Positions 34,484-45,854 of a DNA stretch of 64,000 nucleotides are shown here, piece after piece. The notes beneath the pieces were generated by a model that ran no database searches, was not told the DNA's origin, and was given only the letters and a program-made list of their open reading frames with translations. The number at the start of each line of letters is the position of its first letter. Positions within the stretch are counted from its first letter, which is position 1. The DNA comes from Chiua virens (lineage: Eukaryota > Basidiomycota > Agaricomycetes > Boletales > Boletaceae). A program made the position numbers and the translations under genes. The stretch is taken from the NCBI GenBank assembly GCA_019787685.1, contig JAHNUO010000006.1:930001-994000 (forward strand). Reading direction: 5' to 3'.

Positions 34484-36305
34484 TCAAGGCTGATATCGTG
34501 GGAGAATGCCTTGTCTCGAATGATAGGAGGCGGCCGACGTAGATATGGATGAACCTATCGCGCAGGAAAGACTCGAGTCCAGATCCACCGAAGTGAGAGC
34601 CTCTGGAACATGAGATGAAGTACCGTCCCAATCTTGAAATATATCATCCTCAGCTTCCAAGGAAGGGGCAGAGGGTTCTAAACTAGGGTCATCCAGGGCG
34701 GGTGTACTCGGGAGGGGTGGTCTTGCCGGCCCAGGAACAAGATCAGAGACTAAAAGGCTGTCTCTCCCCCCATAATGGTGATATTGATTATCCAAGTAGC
34801 CAAAAGGCATGTCGACTTTGGAAGGCGGCGGCGGAAAGGAGGGGGGCAAACCAAAACTGCGGCAAGACACGGGTGCTTCGCTCAAGTCAATCCCAAGGTC
34901 CTCCATGTTGTCCTCTACCTCGTGCCATTCTGGCGCAGATACTGATTGCATTGCGCTTGCGCTTGTCACATCGACCGGAATCGGAGGAGCACTTGCTAAT
35001 TCTAGGCGGCGGACTAGCAGCGCCTTGTCGTCGGTGGCGACATGTCCATCACACGGAGGGGTGTAAGGAAGTGGTTCGTCTTCAGCAAGGGAAGGGTGGT
35101 TACCACGGACTGAATGTAGGCTTAAGCTTGGATTAGACACGGTGGAACTTGAAGGGAGGTGGGAGAAAGTAGGAAACGATGCTCCATAGGTGGGCGGTGA
35201 TGTGGGACGAGGGGGATCAGGGAGAATAGCGGGTGGTTCGGTATCGTTGTCAGTGATGTGGAAGTCAACATCCGGCCTAGAGGGGTCTGGCGCCTCGGAC
35301 ACAAGCGAACCCCGGCGAGACAAGAGAGACAAAGCAACGAGGGACATTTGTGTCGGGTCAGAAAATGTCGGAGATAGCGGTCGGTTGGCTATGGAAGGGG
35401 CGGTGGGCCTCTTCCTCCGCCGACGGGCTGACTGACGGATACTGGACTTCCATCGAGCAGTCGCTTTTACCCACATGCGCATCCTCCCTCGAGCATCTTT
35501 CTCTCGGTCATTGTCTTGGGGACGGTCGTCGACGCCGAGTTTGGAACCACTTTTGCGCTCTACATCCCTGGCCTTTTTCTTCCGCTTCCTCCAAATGACA
35601 CAACCAATCATGAAAATGCATATAGAGCCAGCCAAGACGATGGCGAGAGCAAGTATGATGGTCGACCCTGTGTTGCTGGAGGTGCTGGATTGGGTGTCCC
35701 AGCCTGCGGGCAGCACCGACGTGTCGAACTCCATGCTGGTGAGAGAAGAAGAGGGGGTTGGGGTTGGAGGGGAAGCTGGGTATGATGCTGTAGCGGATGT
35801 ACTGGAGGTCGAACTCGAGCAGCACTGGGAAAATAGAGTCGGGAGGGGATGGGTGAGACGGTTGAAGCTCACTCACCGTGGAGCCGTACAATGTCCACGC
35901 GTCAGTTTTGCGCCAGAGATCGTCGGATCCTTGGACATATCTGTCGGCAACCAACTGGGTCGGTGTTAATGGAGGGGACAAGGTCGGGGCAGGGGTGGTA
36001 TTCGAGGTGGAGGGAACGTTTGCACGGGGGACAGGCGCCGCAAGGATGCTAGAGGAAGAGGCGATGTGATCTTGGTCGATAAATGGGCATAGAAATGAGG
36101 GGGGAGGGGTCGGGAGGGGAAGAGGGCCGCCTGCGACTACGGGAGGGGAGGTCGCGATGACGGCGAGGGCGGAGAGGACGGCTGGGGAGGGAAAGCGGGG
36201 GAAAGTGCGAGAGGGATGATGAGAGCGGGCTGGGTGTTGAGAGTCAGGGGAAGATGGAGGGGGTGGAAGGAAGTTATTGGATCGGCCATGTTTTGGCTTG
36301 GCCAT
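34484..36305 (-). CDS. Unknown single-pass membrane protein
   Basis: No family recognised beyond the general shape of fungal single-pass sensors or adhesins. ATG 36305 (MAKPKHGRSNNFLPPPPSS) is followed by a Pro/Ser-rich region with a hydrophobic patch (AVLSALAVIATSPPVVAGG) that may act as a signal. RYVQGSDDLWRKTDAWTLYG precedes an intron (donor in CACGGTGAGTGAG near 35877, acceptor TTTTCCCAG), after which a Ser/Thr-rich stretch leads to one clear membrane helix (ILALAIVLAGSICIFMIGCV) stopped by WRKRKKKARD. The cytoplasmic tail of about 380 residues is Ser/Pro-rich and disordered. The layout (Ser/Thr-rich outside, one helix, basic stop, long tail) is inferred to be type I. It lies between symportin and Sin3, all on the minus strand. 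Confidence 0.75.
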
Positions 36306-36614
36306 GATACGAGAGAGGACGGAAGACGTGCCAAGAGAGTCTTGCGGACACGGCGTGGCTTAATGCGGAGACCGAGCCGAATGATGACAGTGACTTGTCG
36401 AGACAGCTGTCTCTTGTCGGTGGACGGGACCTGCCAGGTACAAAACAGCGTCTGCTCGTCGACCAGCAAGAGGAAAGGAAGAAGCGACCAACTTACTCGT
36501 CGCGAACACCAGCAGCTTAAGTAAGATTATGCCGCACGTAAAAATAAATTCCCCCCCCTCCCCTGGTTCTAATTTTAGTCACTCGACTCCATGTTTTCGG
36601 CCGCTACCGAGTTG

Positions 36615-39600
36615 TCAATCCTCCAATAGCCGACATCGTCCTCGCTCCTCGTTCCGTCGTCGCACCCGCTCCAAAATATCCTTCTCCTCCTCCCTCCCCC
36701 GTCGCTGTATCATCACCTCTTCCGTACCCGCCTCATAGAATAGTTTGTATGTCCGCAAACTTATCCGAATCCTCATGTCGCTGCACCCAACCATCGATTC
36801 CTCTGTTGATACCGTCCTATTTTTGTCCATCAGATTAGCGATATGCACATTCTCTCCCACTCACACCCACCTTCGCAAAAATAGTGCGTTCCTCCCTTTC
36901 TCTTTCTGCTCTGGCATCCACTCCGTAGGATGCCGCAGCACGTACGAGTCAACGTATGCCCGCCATCGACCGATCGCTGTCCGGTCAACTTCAGCGCTCG
37001 CATCGCTCCCTTCTAGCAGCTGGATATACATTTTCTTCCATTCCGAGTCCTGGGCCATTTCAGTCAACACACTCCTGATCATGGCAAATATACACTTGCC
37101 CATTCGATGCGATATAAATGCTCGTCCGAGCCGACGTGCCGTTCAGCCTCTCGACGATACCGGATCATGTCCTGATTGGTCAGTCGCTCCGCTTTGCGTG
37201 CATTCTGTAGCATCGTCCATAGCTCCTGTGACTTATTATCCGACAACACGCTTTGCACCTGTTCCTTAATTAGTCCCGTCGCTTTGGTGTGTATTAACAT
37301 TCCTGACCTGCTTGATAAATGCGGCAATAACCTTGTCCAACGTGAAGAGGTGGTATGCCTGCGCAACTATTTTCAGCACAAGTCCGCGCTAATCAAAAAG
37401 TCGCCTACCTGGTTACCAAAAAACCATCGCATGTGCTCTTCGAACAAACCCGCATCCAGCTCTCCATCAAACAACTTTTCGCAGGCATCTAGAAAGTATA
37501 CGTAAACCAGCTCCGCTATCTTGTCTGGTCGTTGGTCTCCTAACGCTCCCATGGCCTGTCTCAAAACAGCTCTGGGGCCATTCGGATCATCTAATCCCAG
37601 CTCGACGGCAATTGAATTGCTATCCATGGGATTGAGATTCTCAGCCACATGTTTGGCACCGTCGTTCTTACATGTGACCAACCGGGAATAGATTAGCTGC
37701 AATGTGAATTAGTTAACGAGAGCACGTGGGAAGCTAGTCTACTACCTGCAGCAAACACAACAACGTATAAATGGTCGTGTTGGCAAAAAAAGGTTTGCGC
37801 TTCGGGTTCTCATCGACTTCAGCACAGGCCCGAGTAGCGGTGTGAATCCACACATCGCTAAAGCCGTTCTCGCGCGCTGCGTCCGTGCTTCTGGGGTTGC
37901 CAGTACCATGAGAGTGGGCGGAACACGGTGTCTGAGATGCCACATCCCTCGCATCGTTCCCGGGGGCCCTTTGTTGAGATGAGTTGAATAATGGCTTTCG
38001 ATCCCCTGCTGAGGTCGACGCGCCAGTCCCATTCTCTAGGTTGTTCAAAGCTTCCTGTTCCGAATCATCATCCTGTAAACCATCAGAGGGACCACACACA
38101 GCATCGAATTCGTGTGCTGGAAACATAAAGAGCAAGGGCACGAATTGTCGAAGGAAGCCCTCAATGGCACGCCGCTCCGCGGGACTGTATTGCGCCTGAG
38201 AATGGTCTAAAAAGGAGTAGACCAGACGAAGTGAGTCGTGCAACACAGATGTTTGAAGAAATTCAAAGTCTAGTTGATGCCCCGCTGATCCTGCCGCGAA
38301 AGACGGTCGACCTCGTTGGATAAACTTCTGTTCTTCCGATTTTTCCATCTTGCCCTCGATATGCTGCACAAAGTGCTTGGCGGTGACCTGCTTCTTGTCG
38401 TTTTGCTTGAATTGGCCCCCTTGATGGTCAAGAGATTTGTAAAAGTTTTTGGCATCGACCTCACGCCAAGTCTTGTTCCACTCTCGTTGTATCCGACGCC
38501 ACTCTTCATCCTTGGCCTTCAAACGTGCGAGCACAACAGGAACTGCGACGCTAGGACAGTCTTGCAGTGCCTGGATAACTTCCACACCAGAATCACGTCC
38601 GTAGACCTTTTTCAGGGTGCGATGATAGATACTTTTGCAAGAACCACCGAAATCGGCTTTGAGCCGGAAAGTTGCGCGTTCCTCGTTGGTCATCTCTTCG
38701 ATCCGTGTGTTGAGAGGCTCAAAAAGCGCAATGGTCCGCGCAAGGGCTTCGAGTTGCACGTGATACTCGTGCCGTTCTTCCTCGCTCTTATGGAGCGCTT
38801 CTTCAAACGAGTTCTTCTTGTGGGAAATGAATCCAGCCTCCTCTGATGCCCACGTTGGATGGGAAACCCATATATCATTCAAGACGCTGCGGCACAACTC
38901 GTCACGATTAGAGCAGGCCAGATTGACCTCCTATATACGGCATGGGGGAGTGGACCATAAGCTCATCTAAAGGTGACTTACGCTGTCTGGTAGTTTGCGA
39001 TAACTTGGGCCTTCTCCTTCGTCCGCTGGTAGGGCGGGTAATGGTTCTGGTGGACCCGTGCGGATGCTACCGGGAGGTCCGTGCTCGACGCCTGGGTGAA
39101 GTTCATTGATATGAAGTACATCCTTGAACTGCGAAAGCAAATCGCCATCGCCTAAGAAGACCTGGGACAAATCCACGAGGGTTTTAGCATCGATGATGTC
39201 CTTTGAGTACAGGGTGAGGAGCTTGAGGAATTCCTCGTACGTGTCCCTGCTCTCCAAGATCCGTTTTGCGCGTTCAAAAAATAGAAGTTCATCGGGGGGT
39301 GTCTGGATTGCTGGATGAGGTACGTTCATGACAGAAGCTAACATGCCCATGTGCGGGAGAGGTGGTGGTGGCATAACATGAGGCTGAGGGAGTGAGGTGG
39401 AGTGGGGTGGAGAGGGCGGTGGTAGCGCATAGGAAGCATAGTGCGGTGATTCAGGGTCTCCAGGCTTGTGTGTGTGCTTTGGCTTCTTTGTCTAAGTCGC
39501 ATGTCAGCCTGGATTGAATGGGATGACACCGAGGACTGGGACTGACTAGTGAACGAGAGAAAGGAACTGGGGTGGTATCCTTGTCTGGACCCTTGCGCCT

Positions 39601-40571
39601 CTTTTTCGGTGCTGAGACAGCAAGCTTCTTTCCGATCTTGTCCTTGTCGACATCGGACCACTGGGCTGGCACACCAGGACCGACGGTAGGCTGTTGGAAG
39701 AGGGTGGCGCCGCTGCTGGGACCACCAAGGGCCATGGGGGCTTCGGGCAAAAAGTCCTTGAATTCTGCCAAGAGATCTAGGGCGTCCTTGAACAGGAGCT
39801 GAACTTGGGCAGTATACTTGGGACTAAATAAAGTGTGAAGAGAAAGAAAGAGAAAGAGCGGGAAAGGCTCACGTCCTGGAGGAGACGCTGTTCCTTTTGG
39901 TATGTCTGAAGTATCTCGAGGAACTGCTTATAGGTATCAGGGTCATCAGCATAACGTGCCTTTATCTTGTTAAGGTATTGTATCGCGTGGTTGAACTCGC
40001 CTGCAGGCTTGTTATCGAGACCCCTAGAGCCGAGACCGCCGAGGAAAGTAGCCGCAGCTGCAGTGGAAGAGGGAGGGAGACCCAAGGAGAAGGTGTCGAG
40101 GGGTTGGTAGGGGGTGATTGCGCGGGAAGGGAGATAGGGAAGGGGCGGTGCGGCGGAGGGCTTCGGGGCGACAGTGGATTGAGTTGTGGTGCCGGAGGGG
40201 GTGGTGACACGGATAGCGTTTGGATCACGTGGGTCAGCGGAGATGTCAATCCTGTAACCGGGAGGAAGGAAGGTGTTGAAGCCCTGTATGAGAGAAGGGT
40301 TTCCATGGAAGAGCATCGAGACACGGTCGATCACGCCGGGGGTGTCGATGCTGAGGAGAATGAGTGCGGGTACGAGGGTGAGGAGAGGTTACACGTACAC
40401 TTCACTCTTGAAGTCCTTCATGATGTCAAGGAAGTGGTTGTAAACATCGGGCTTGTCCTGGAACTGGACCTTGACCGCATCGAGATAGCTGAGTGCGTCG
40501 GTGACGTTGAGGGGCCGTGCGAGGTCGCGGGGCATGGCTTGTGAGAGACGGTCGGGATCAGACTCGGACAT
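36615..40571 (-). CDS. SIN3: Sin3 transcriptional corepressor
   Basis: Scaffold of the Rpd3/Sin3 histone deacetylase complex. ATG 40571. PAH1: [20 protein letters not shown] through [13 protein letters not shown]2: [20 protein letters not shown], with [16 protein letters not shown], continuing across an intron as [21 protein letters not shown] basic linker ([12 protein letters not shown]) follows. PAH3: [20 protein letters not shown] and [20 protein letters not shown]. The HDAC-interaction domain ([10 protein letters not shown]...[18 protein letters not shown]) and the Sin3 C-terminal region ([38 protein letters not shown]) follow, with the stop at 36615. Multiple introns. It shares an 82-base promoter with Sho1. 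No missing domain was noticed. Confidence 0.94.
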
Positions 40572-40653
40572 GTTGCGTACAAGTACCGTGGGAACCGGAC
40601 TGTTGGTGAAAAAATTGAGCTCGTTCGAGTTTCAGTTCAAGCCACGCGTCACG

Positions 40654-41878
40654 ATGCCTCCAAGAGCAAACGACGGACTCGATTTTACACCCATCCTCAC
40701 TCACTATCTCTTTCTATTCACTACCGTCCTATCCATAGTACGTGTCTACATCTCTCTCAATCACTACCACTCACAAAACACACAAAGCTTGCTTGGTTCA
40801 TTGCATTCATATCACAAGCTATCGCCACAGCTCAGTGTATGTTTCTCCCTTCCCTTCTTCCCTTTTTGCTTACCTCTCTTCACAGTTGGAAATGTCGGCG
40901 TACCTTGGTTTGCAATCTTTCTCCAGCTCTTTCTCATTCTCGGCGTCATACACACCCTCGCAACCGATTCAATTGCGATGCATCGCTTCCAGATATCCAC
41001 CTTTGGCGCAGTCGCAATCGTTTTCGCCGTACTCAATGTGAACGAGAGCATCTTCTCCAATCACCCCGCCTACGATGCAATGGCCGCAGGTTGGCTCATT
41101 CTTGCTATCGTTGACATCCTCTGGGTTCTCTACTTCACCTCCGAGGAAGACTCTCTTGCTCTCCACCTCTTCAACGCTCTCGGAACAGGTGGTCTCTCCT
41201 CTCCCTCCCGTCGTCGCAGGACCCGTGGTCCTTCCGTTCACAACATGGCCTCTAATGGCTATGCCGCCAACTACTCTTCCGGCGCAGGCATCGGCTCACA
41301 GGATATACCTTATGATCCTGCCAAAATTCCCTCTTCGATCGGTCCCGCAGCCGTAAGGAGCCAAAATAGCTTCGTCGGCGGTGGCAGCATCGACGGCGCT
41401 CCCCGTATCCTCGGCCTCCCTGCTGCCCCTGCTAGTGGTCACAACACTCCTGTCCCCGCAGCAGGTCAACTCACAAATCCAGATCAGAACGTGGGCGCAA
41501 ACTCTCCCCTTATCGGCGCAGGTGCTGCCGGTGTTGGTGCAGGCCCCACCCTTAGTCCTTCTAACCCCGCACCCGAGGCTGTCCAAGAACAGGAAACTTA
41601 CATATACAAGGCAAAGGCGCTCTACGCATGTCCGTACTCTTCATCTACCCTTGATCGCGATATTCACACGTATTCTACAGACACCGCCTCCCCTGATGAC
41701 CCAAACGAAATATCATTCATCAAGGGCGAAATCCTCGACATCCTCGACAAGCAAGGCAAGTGGTGGCAGGCGAAAAAGACAGATGGAACAGTTGGCAGTG
41801 AGTCGTTCTGTATTTGTTTCTACTCCTATGTTCACTCTCCCTACAGTTGCTCCTTCGAATTATCTCCAGATTATATAG
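40654..41878 (+). CDS. SHO1: Sho1-type osmosensor with four membrane helices and SH3 domain
   Basis: Plasma-membrane adaptor of the HOG/MAPK osmotic and filamentous-growth pathways; its SH3 domain binds Pbs2 (known in yeast). ATG 40654 gives MPPRANDGLDFTPILTHYLF, the start of TM1; introns join FLFTTVLSI to a short exon and then NVGVPWFAIFLQLFLILGVI (TM2). FGAVAIVFAVLNVNESIFS (TM3) and AAGWLILAIVDILWVLYFT (TM4) follow. A Gly/Ala/Ser/Pro-rich linker leads to the SH3: KAKALYAYTASPDDPNEISF (after removal of an intron at about 41629-41691), GEILDILDKQGKWWQAKKTD, and, after the last intron, IAPSNYLQII at the stop. The signature ALYAY, WW and PSNY residues are present. Head to head with Sin3. Confidence 0.94.
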
Positions 41879-42175
41879 TGGATGGATCTCAGTTTTTTTT
41901 CCGTGGACACGGTGTCATGCACTCTACGACCTTGACGTTCTTTTAATGCCTGAGACTATCAAGTTGCTTCCTCTTGATGTTGTTGTCATCAACTATATTA
42001 TCTGGTTTTCTCGTTTTTACGCGTCATATTTATCCGTTCCTCGTCAAGATGATACCAAATGGCCTTGCATGTTCTTGTTTCTACACATTTGTATGGTAGC
42101 GTGCGAATTGCTTATGAGCGATGTTGGATTAGATGCGCTGCTCCCTTCTGAGTACTTGACCGTAGTGACTTTGCC

Positions 42176-43360
42176 ATGCTCAACCAGTTACCATCCGAAC
42201 TTTGGATCATCGTTTTCCGTTGGGCAACTTTCCCCTCAGATGGTTATCCTTTGCCATACTATGAGCCGTTCCGCAGCTTACCGGAATCCCTGAATGAACC
42301 ACTCAAGACGAAGCTCGTCCTCGTCAAGGTATGCCGTCTCTGGCGTGCCCTTGCCACCGTTTTTCTTTACGAAGATATGCGCGTTGGAAAGTCTCTGGGA
42401 AACCTCAAGACGGTCCTGTCGGATGCAGATAGCGTGGCTTTTCAAGCACATTCATTGGGAGGTTGTGTCCACCGCCTCGAGCTCCCATACGTGTACACAT
42501 CAACACGAAAGCCAGGGGATACCCGTGACGTCATCGAAATCCTGAGCAGCTGCACCTCTCTCAAAACGCTTGTCCGCCCATACAGTGAAGGTTTCCCTGA
42601 TTCTGTGCTCTTCGAATTCCCTGCAGAGATTGTATCATTGCCCTCCCTCACCCGCCTGGAGTGGTGGCACTACAACAATGCTGCGCGTTCAGGGGGCATC
42701 AATTCCCTGATGGATGTCCTTCGCAATGCTCCTTCCTTGCAGTTCCTCACTCTCGGCGGAGAGTTTTGGATGGGCTCCATGCAATTGGACTCCCCATTGC
42801 GATTGCCAGCGTTGACGACACTTCGTCTAAGGCGGGTGAACGCGTTGTTTATCTGGCAAATCAAGCGATGGGATCTACCTGCCCTCGTCCATCTTGTCGT
42901 CGACTTTCCAGCAGATCACGGTGGATTAGAAGAGTTGTGGCACCGTTTTGGCAGCCAACTCTGCACAGTCGAATTTGGACGGAATGTAGCTTTCCATATG
43001 ACCGACCAGATCTCGTTGTTCCTTCGGGGGTGTCCGGGGGTGAAGGTCTTCAACTACTTTATCAGTTTTGCTGCACCACCTTCCGAGCTCGTCGAGCAAT
43101 CCTCCCTTCAGTGTGTAGGCATCCACGCATTCCCCTGTGCCCTTCTGAGCGATAGCGAAAACTGGATGCATTTCATCGACCATTTCAACTTCCTCTCCAG
43201 TCACCTCCTTCCTGCTCTTAAGCGTATTGTACTGTTTGGAAACTGGCAGCCGACCATCCAGGCATTACGCTTGGCACCAGCCTTCGACCGCTTCACACAA
43301 AAGGGGTGTATCATCCAACTTGCAGATCAATTGACAAGTCCCTTGTGTGACCATCTTTGA
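42176..43360 (+). CDS. F-box/LRR-like protein
   Basis: Single-exon gene of 394 residues. The N-terminus LNQLPSELWIIVFRWATFPS is a degenerate F-box of the kind common in agaricomycete gene families, followed by VKVCRLWRALATVFLYEDM. The remainder contains loose leucine-rich segments (LTRLEWWHYNNAARSGGINS, LTTLRLRRVNALFIWQIKRW). Such proteins are presumed SCF ubiquitin-ligase substrate adaptors; the substrate is unknown. Lack of introns contrasts with its neighbours and fits the expanded, fast-evolving F-box families of this group. It marks the left edge of the accessory island. Confidence 0.8.
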   Translation: MLNQLPSELWIIVFRWATFPSDGYPLPYYEPFRSLPESLNEPLKTKLVLVKVCRLWRALATVFLYEDMRVGKSLGNLKTVLSDADSVAFQAHSLGGCVHRLELPYVYTSTRKPGDTRDVIEILSSCTSLKTLVRPYSEGFPDSVLFEFPAEIVSLPSLTRLEWWHYNNAARSGGINSLMDVLRNAPSLQFLTLGGEFWMGSMQLDSPLRLPALTTLRLRRVNALFIWQIKRWDLPALVHLVVDFPADHGGLEELWHRFGSQLCTVEFGRNVAFHMTDQISLFLRGCPGVKVFNYFISFAAPPSELVEQSSLQCVGIHAFPCALLSDSENWMHFIDHFNFLSSHLLPALKRIVLFGNWQPTIQALRLAPAFDRFTQKGCIIQLADQLTSPLCDHL

Positions 43361-43712
43361 TCATGGTATGAATGTTACCTCGGGCTTCTCACCCAAGCTT
43401 ACCGATTCTTTCCATTTGGGGCCCTCTACCAGCAAGAGTCGCGATATTTTTTTCCAACTTGCATAATCCAAACTTTACCCGGTTGAACAATCATTTAAAG
43501 TTTCTTGGTAGACTTTCAGTGGATGACAGTAATAATTCCCCACCTGCCATCCGTTATGTGAGAAAAACCCACTCCTGGCTGGCGGCCCACCTGCTTCATC
43601 TATTCATGCTATAGACCCTCACACGGATGATAAATTTATTAATACCGTCCAGACCCGGGTCCCAAGGTTTCCGCTTGACCAGCGTTCTTTTAAGACGAAC
43701 CAGTCGTTCCCA
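43361..43712. other. Intergenic, promoter of the first monooxygenase
   Basis: No gene seen. The last 50 bases (CGCTTGACCAGCGTTC near 43672) resemble the sequence upstream of the second monooxygenase copy (CGCTTGACCGTTC near 45809), showing that the tandem duplication included promoter sequence. Confidence 0.5.
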
Positions 43713-45394
43713 ATGTCTTACCAGAAGGATTTACATGTCGCAATCGTCGGGGGAGGCATCTGCGGCTTGGCTTGTGCTGTATACCTCGGCAGCGCTGGGA
43801 TCAAAGTCGATTTGTTTGAATCGGCGGTCAGGCGCTTCATTGTTACCTGAGTCTGGACTTACCATTCCCCAGACATACCTTCGTGAGATAGGTGCTGGAA
43901 TAGGCTTGGGTGAGTTGTCCGTGGGTTATTGGCCGTAATGAAGACCCTTACGTGTCAAAAGGTCCAAATGCGCTGCGCGTTCTGGACGAGATGGGCATCT
44001 CAGCGACCGTGATAGCGCATGCAGATGAAAAATCTCCTAATCAAAGAGCATTTCGCTTCGTCTCTGCCCTGCCTGGTCACGAGCACATTCTCGATGTAGA
44101 TGTATCCCTTCGTACCGTGTGTTGCGCCTGCTTATCAGTTTGATCTCAGTACGAATCCTTGCCAGAAGATATTTCGTTGCCCATGCATCGGTTCGTGGGC
44201 CATCACCCTCTGCGTTTGCATTTCTGAAACTCGGTCATGACAGTGCTGTTTTTTTGGACGCTCTTGTAGAGCTGATCGATCCTACCATCGCCCACTTCAA
44301 CAAGCGCTGCACATCGGTATCTCGCAATGGTTCTAAGCAAGTCATTCATTTCAAAGACGGCACTAAATTTGAAGCCGATATCGTGATCGGTGCGGATGGC
44401 ATCAAGAGTGCAGTTCGCCAGGCTGTCACAGGCGATACTGGGGGCAACACACGTGTTGTATTTACGCGCACGGTGGTATATCGTGCACTTCTTCCTTGGG
44501 CGGACATCGAACGAGCCGGGTTCACAATGGATTTCGCTGAATGGTCCCATTGCATTGTCGGTGTGAACAAGGTGAGATCTCGGCCACAGCCATAACCTGG
44601 GTATCCATACATAGTTTTCTGACTCAATGCTAACTGTAGCACATTATCACGTTTCCGATCAAAAACGGAAAGATAGTGCGTAGCCACTCAACAAACAGCC
44701 TTAGAACCTGTGCGGTATTAATGACTAAGTCCTAGCTCAACGTGGTCGTGTTCTCTACCGACCGTTCTATCCCAGAAGGTTCTGTTGAGATACCCGTGGA
44801 CAAGTGGGTGGTTCCAGTCGAGGAGCAGGAAATCCTAGATGTTTTCCAAGACTGCGGAACGGAAGTGCAACGATTGTTGTCTCTTATTCGAAACCCGAGT
44901 AAATGGTCGCTTCACGTCGTCAGCCCGCTGCTCAGCAGCTTTGTCAAAGGGCATGTCGCTCTTGTTGGGGATGCGGCACACGCCATGCGTCCTCACCTAG
45001 GTGCAGGCGCTGGTCAGGCATTAGAAGATGCATTTGTGCTCTGCAAATTACTCGTGCATCCGGAAACTACACTTGTGAACCTCGAGGTACAGTCTTATCC
45101 CTCGTCGGGATTTAGATCATTTCATGTGGCACTAACTGGCGGTTGCCCCTGCAGGAAGTACTGCGTGCTTATGACAGAGTAAGGCGACCCCGTGCTAATA
45201 TGGTTGCAGAGAGGAGCGCCTTGGCTGGGAGATATTACGAGTCTCTCCGCAACGGCGATAACAGCGGTATAATCCCAACCCTGCGCGTCCAGCTATCGGA
45301 ACAATGGACTTTCGTTCATCACCACGACCTAGGAGCCGACTTGGAGAGTGCGATAGAAGGATTGCGGAACGATGGGATTTTCACCGCAACGTAG
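43713..45394 (+). CDS. FAD-dependent monooxygenase (salicylate hydroxylase-like), intact copy
   Basis: Flavoprotein hydroxylase of the PHBH/salicylate hydroxylase class; it would use NAD(P)H and oxygen to hydroxylate an aromatic substrate, which cannot be named here. ATG 43713: the FAD-binding GGGICG is at residues 13-18, and LGSAGIKVDLFESA precedes intron 1. Then REIGAGIGLG|PNALRVLDEMG, FRFVSALPGHEHILD, YESLPEDISLPMHR, LDALVELIDP, FEADIVIGADGIKSAVRQAV (the DG motif) and the C-terminal GD motif GHVALVGDAAHAMRPHLGAG. The stop is at 45394. Six or more introns, all with usable sites. The neighbouring copy downstream is a decayed duplicate. No signal peptide or membrane segment. Confidence 0.9.
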
Positions 45395-45854
45395 CTGCGA
45401 TCTCGGTCAAGCTTGTGTATTTTCTCATACGGTGATTTTGAGTTAGCAACTTGATCAGAATACTTGCAAGTTTCCTGAAGTCTAATTGAGGTGCGCAGTA
45501 ACTCGATCAATTTTAATAAATAATGCCGGTGACCAGAAGGTACACAGCATTTAGTATACAAGCTTTCCGGCCGAGTCTGCGGTTCACTGAGTACTTTTAT
45601 TGTTATAAGGTGAATGCTGTTTCAACCTGAAGTGCGCATTTGTTTCATGCCAAGAAGTACTGGTGCTGCCATTAGCAAACTCCCGGAAACTAGTAAGTAT
45701 AGTACATAAGTTATCCCCGGAAGTATTACAAGTCCATCATTTACGGTACTTACCGCCACGGTCAGGCAAATTCCGTTGCGGACTCATGTAGTGCCAACAA
45801 TTCAAAGCGCTTGACCGTTCTCTTTCTGAAGCGAACTAGTGCCTACCTACTGGT
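45395..45854. other. Spacer between the tandem monooxygenase copies
   Basis: No gene seen. It holds the 3' flank of copy 1 and the duplicated promoter of copy 2. Confidence 0.45.
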
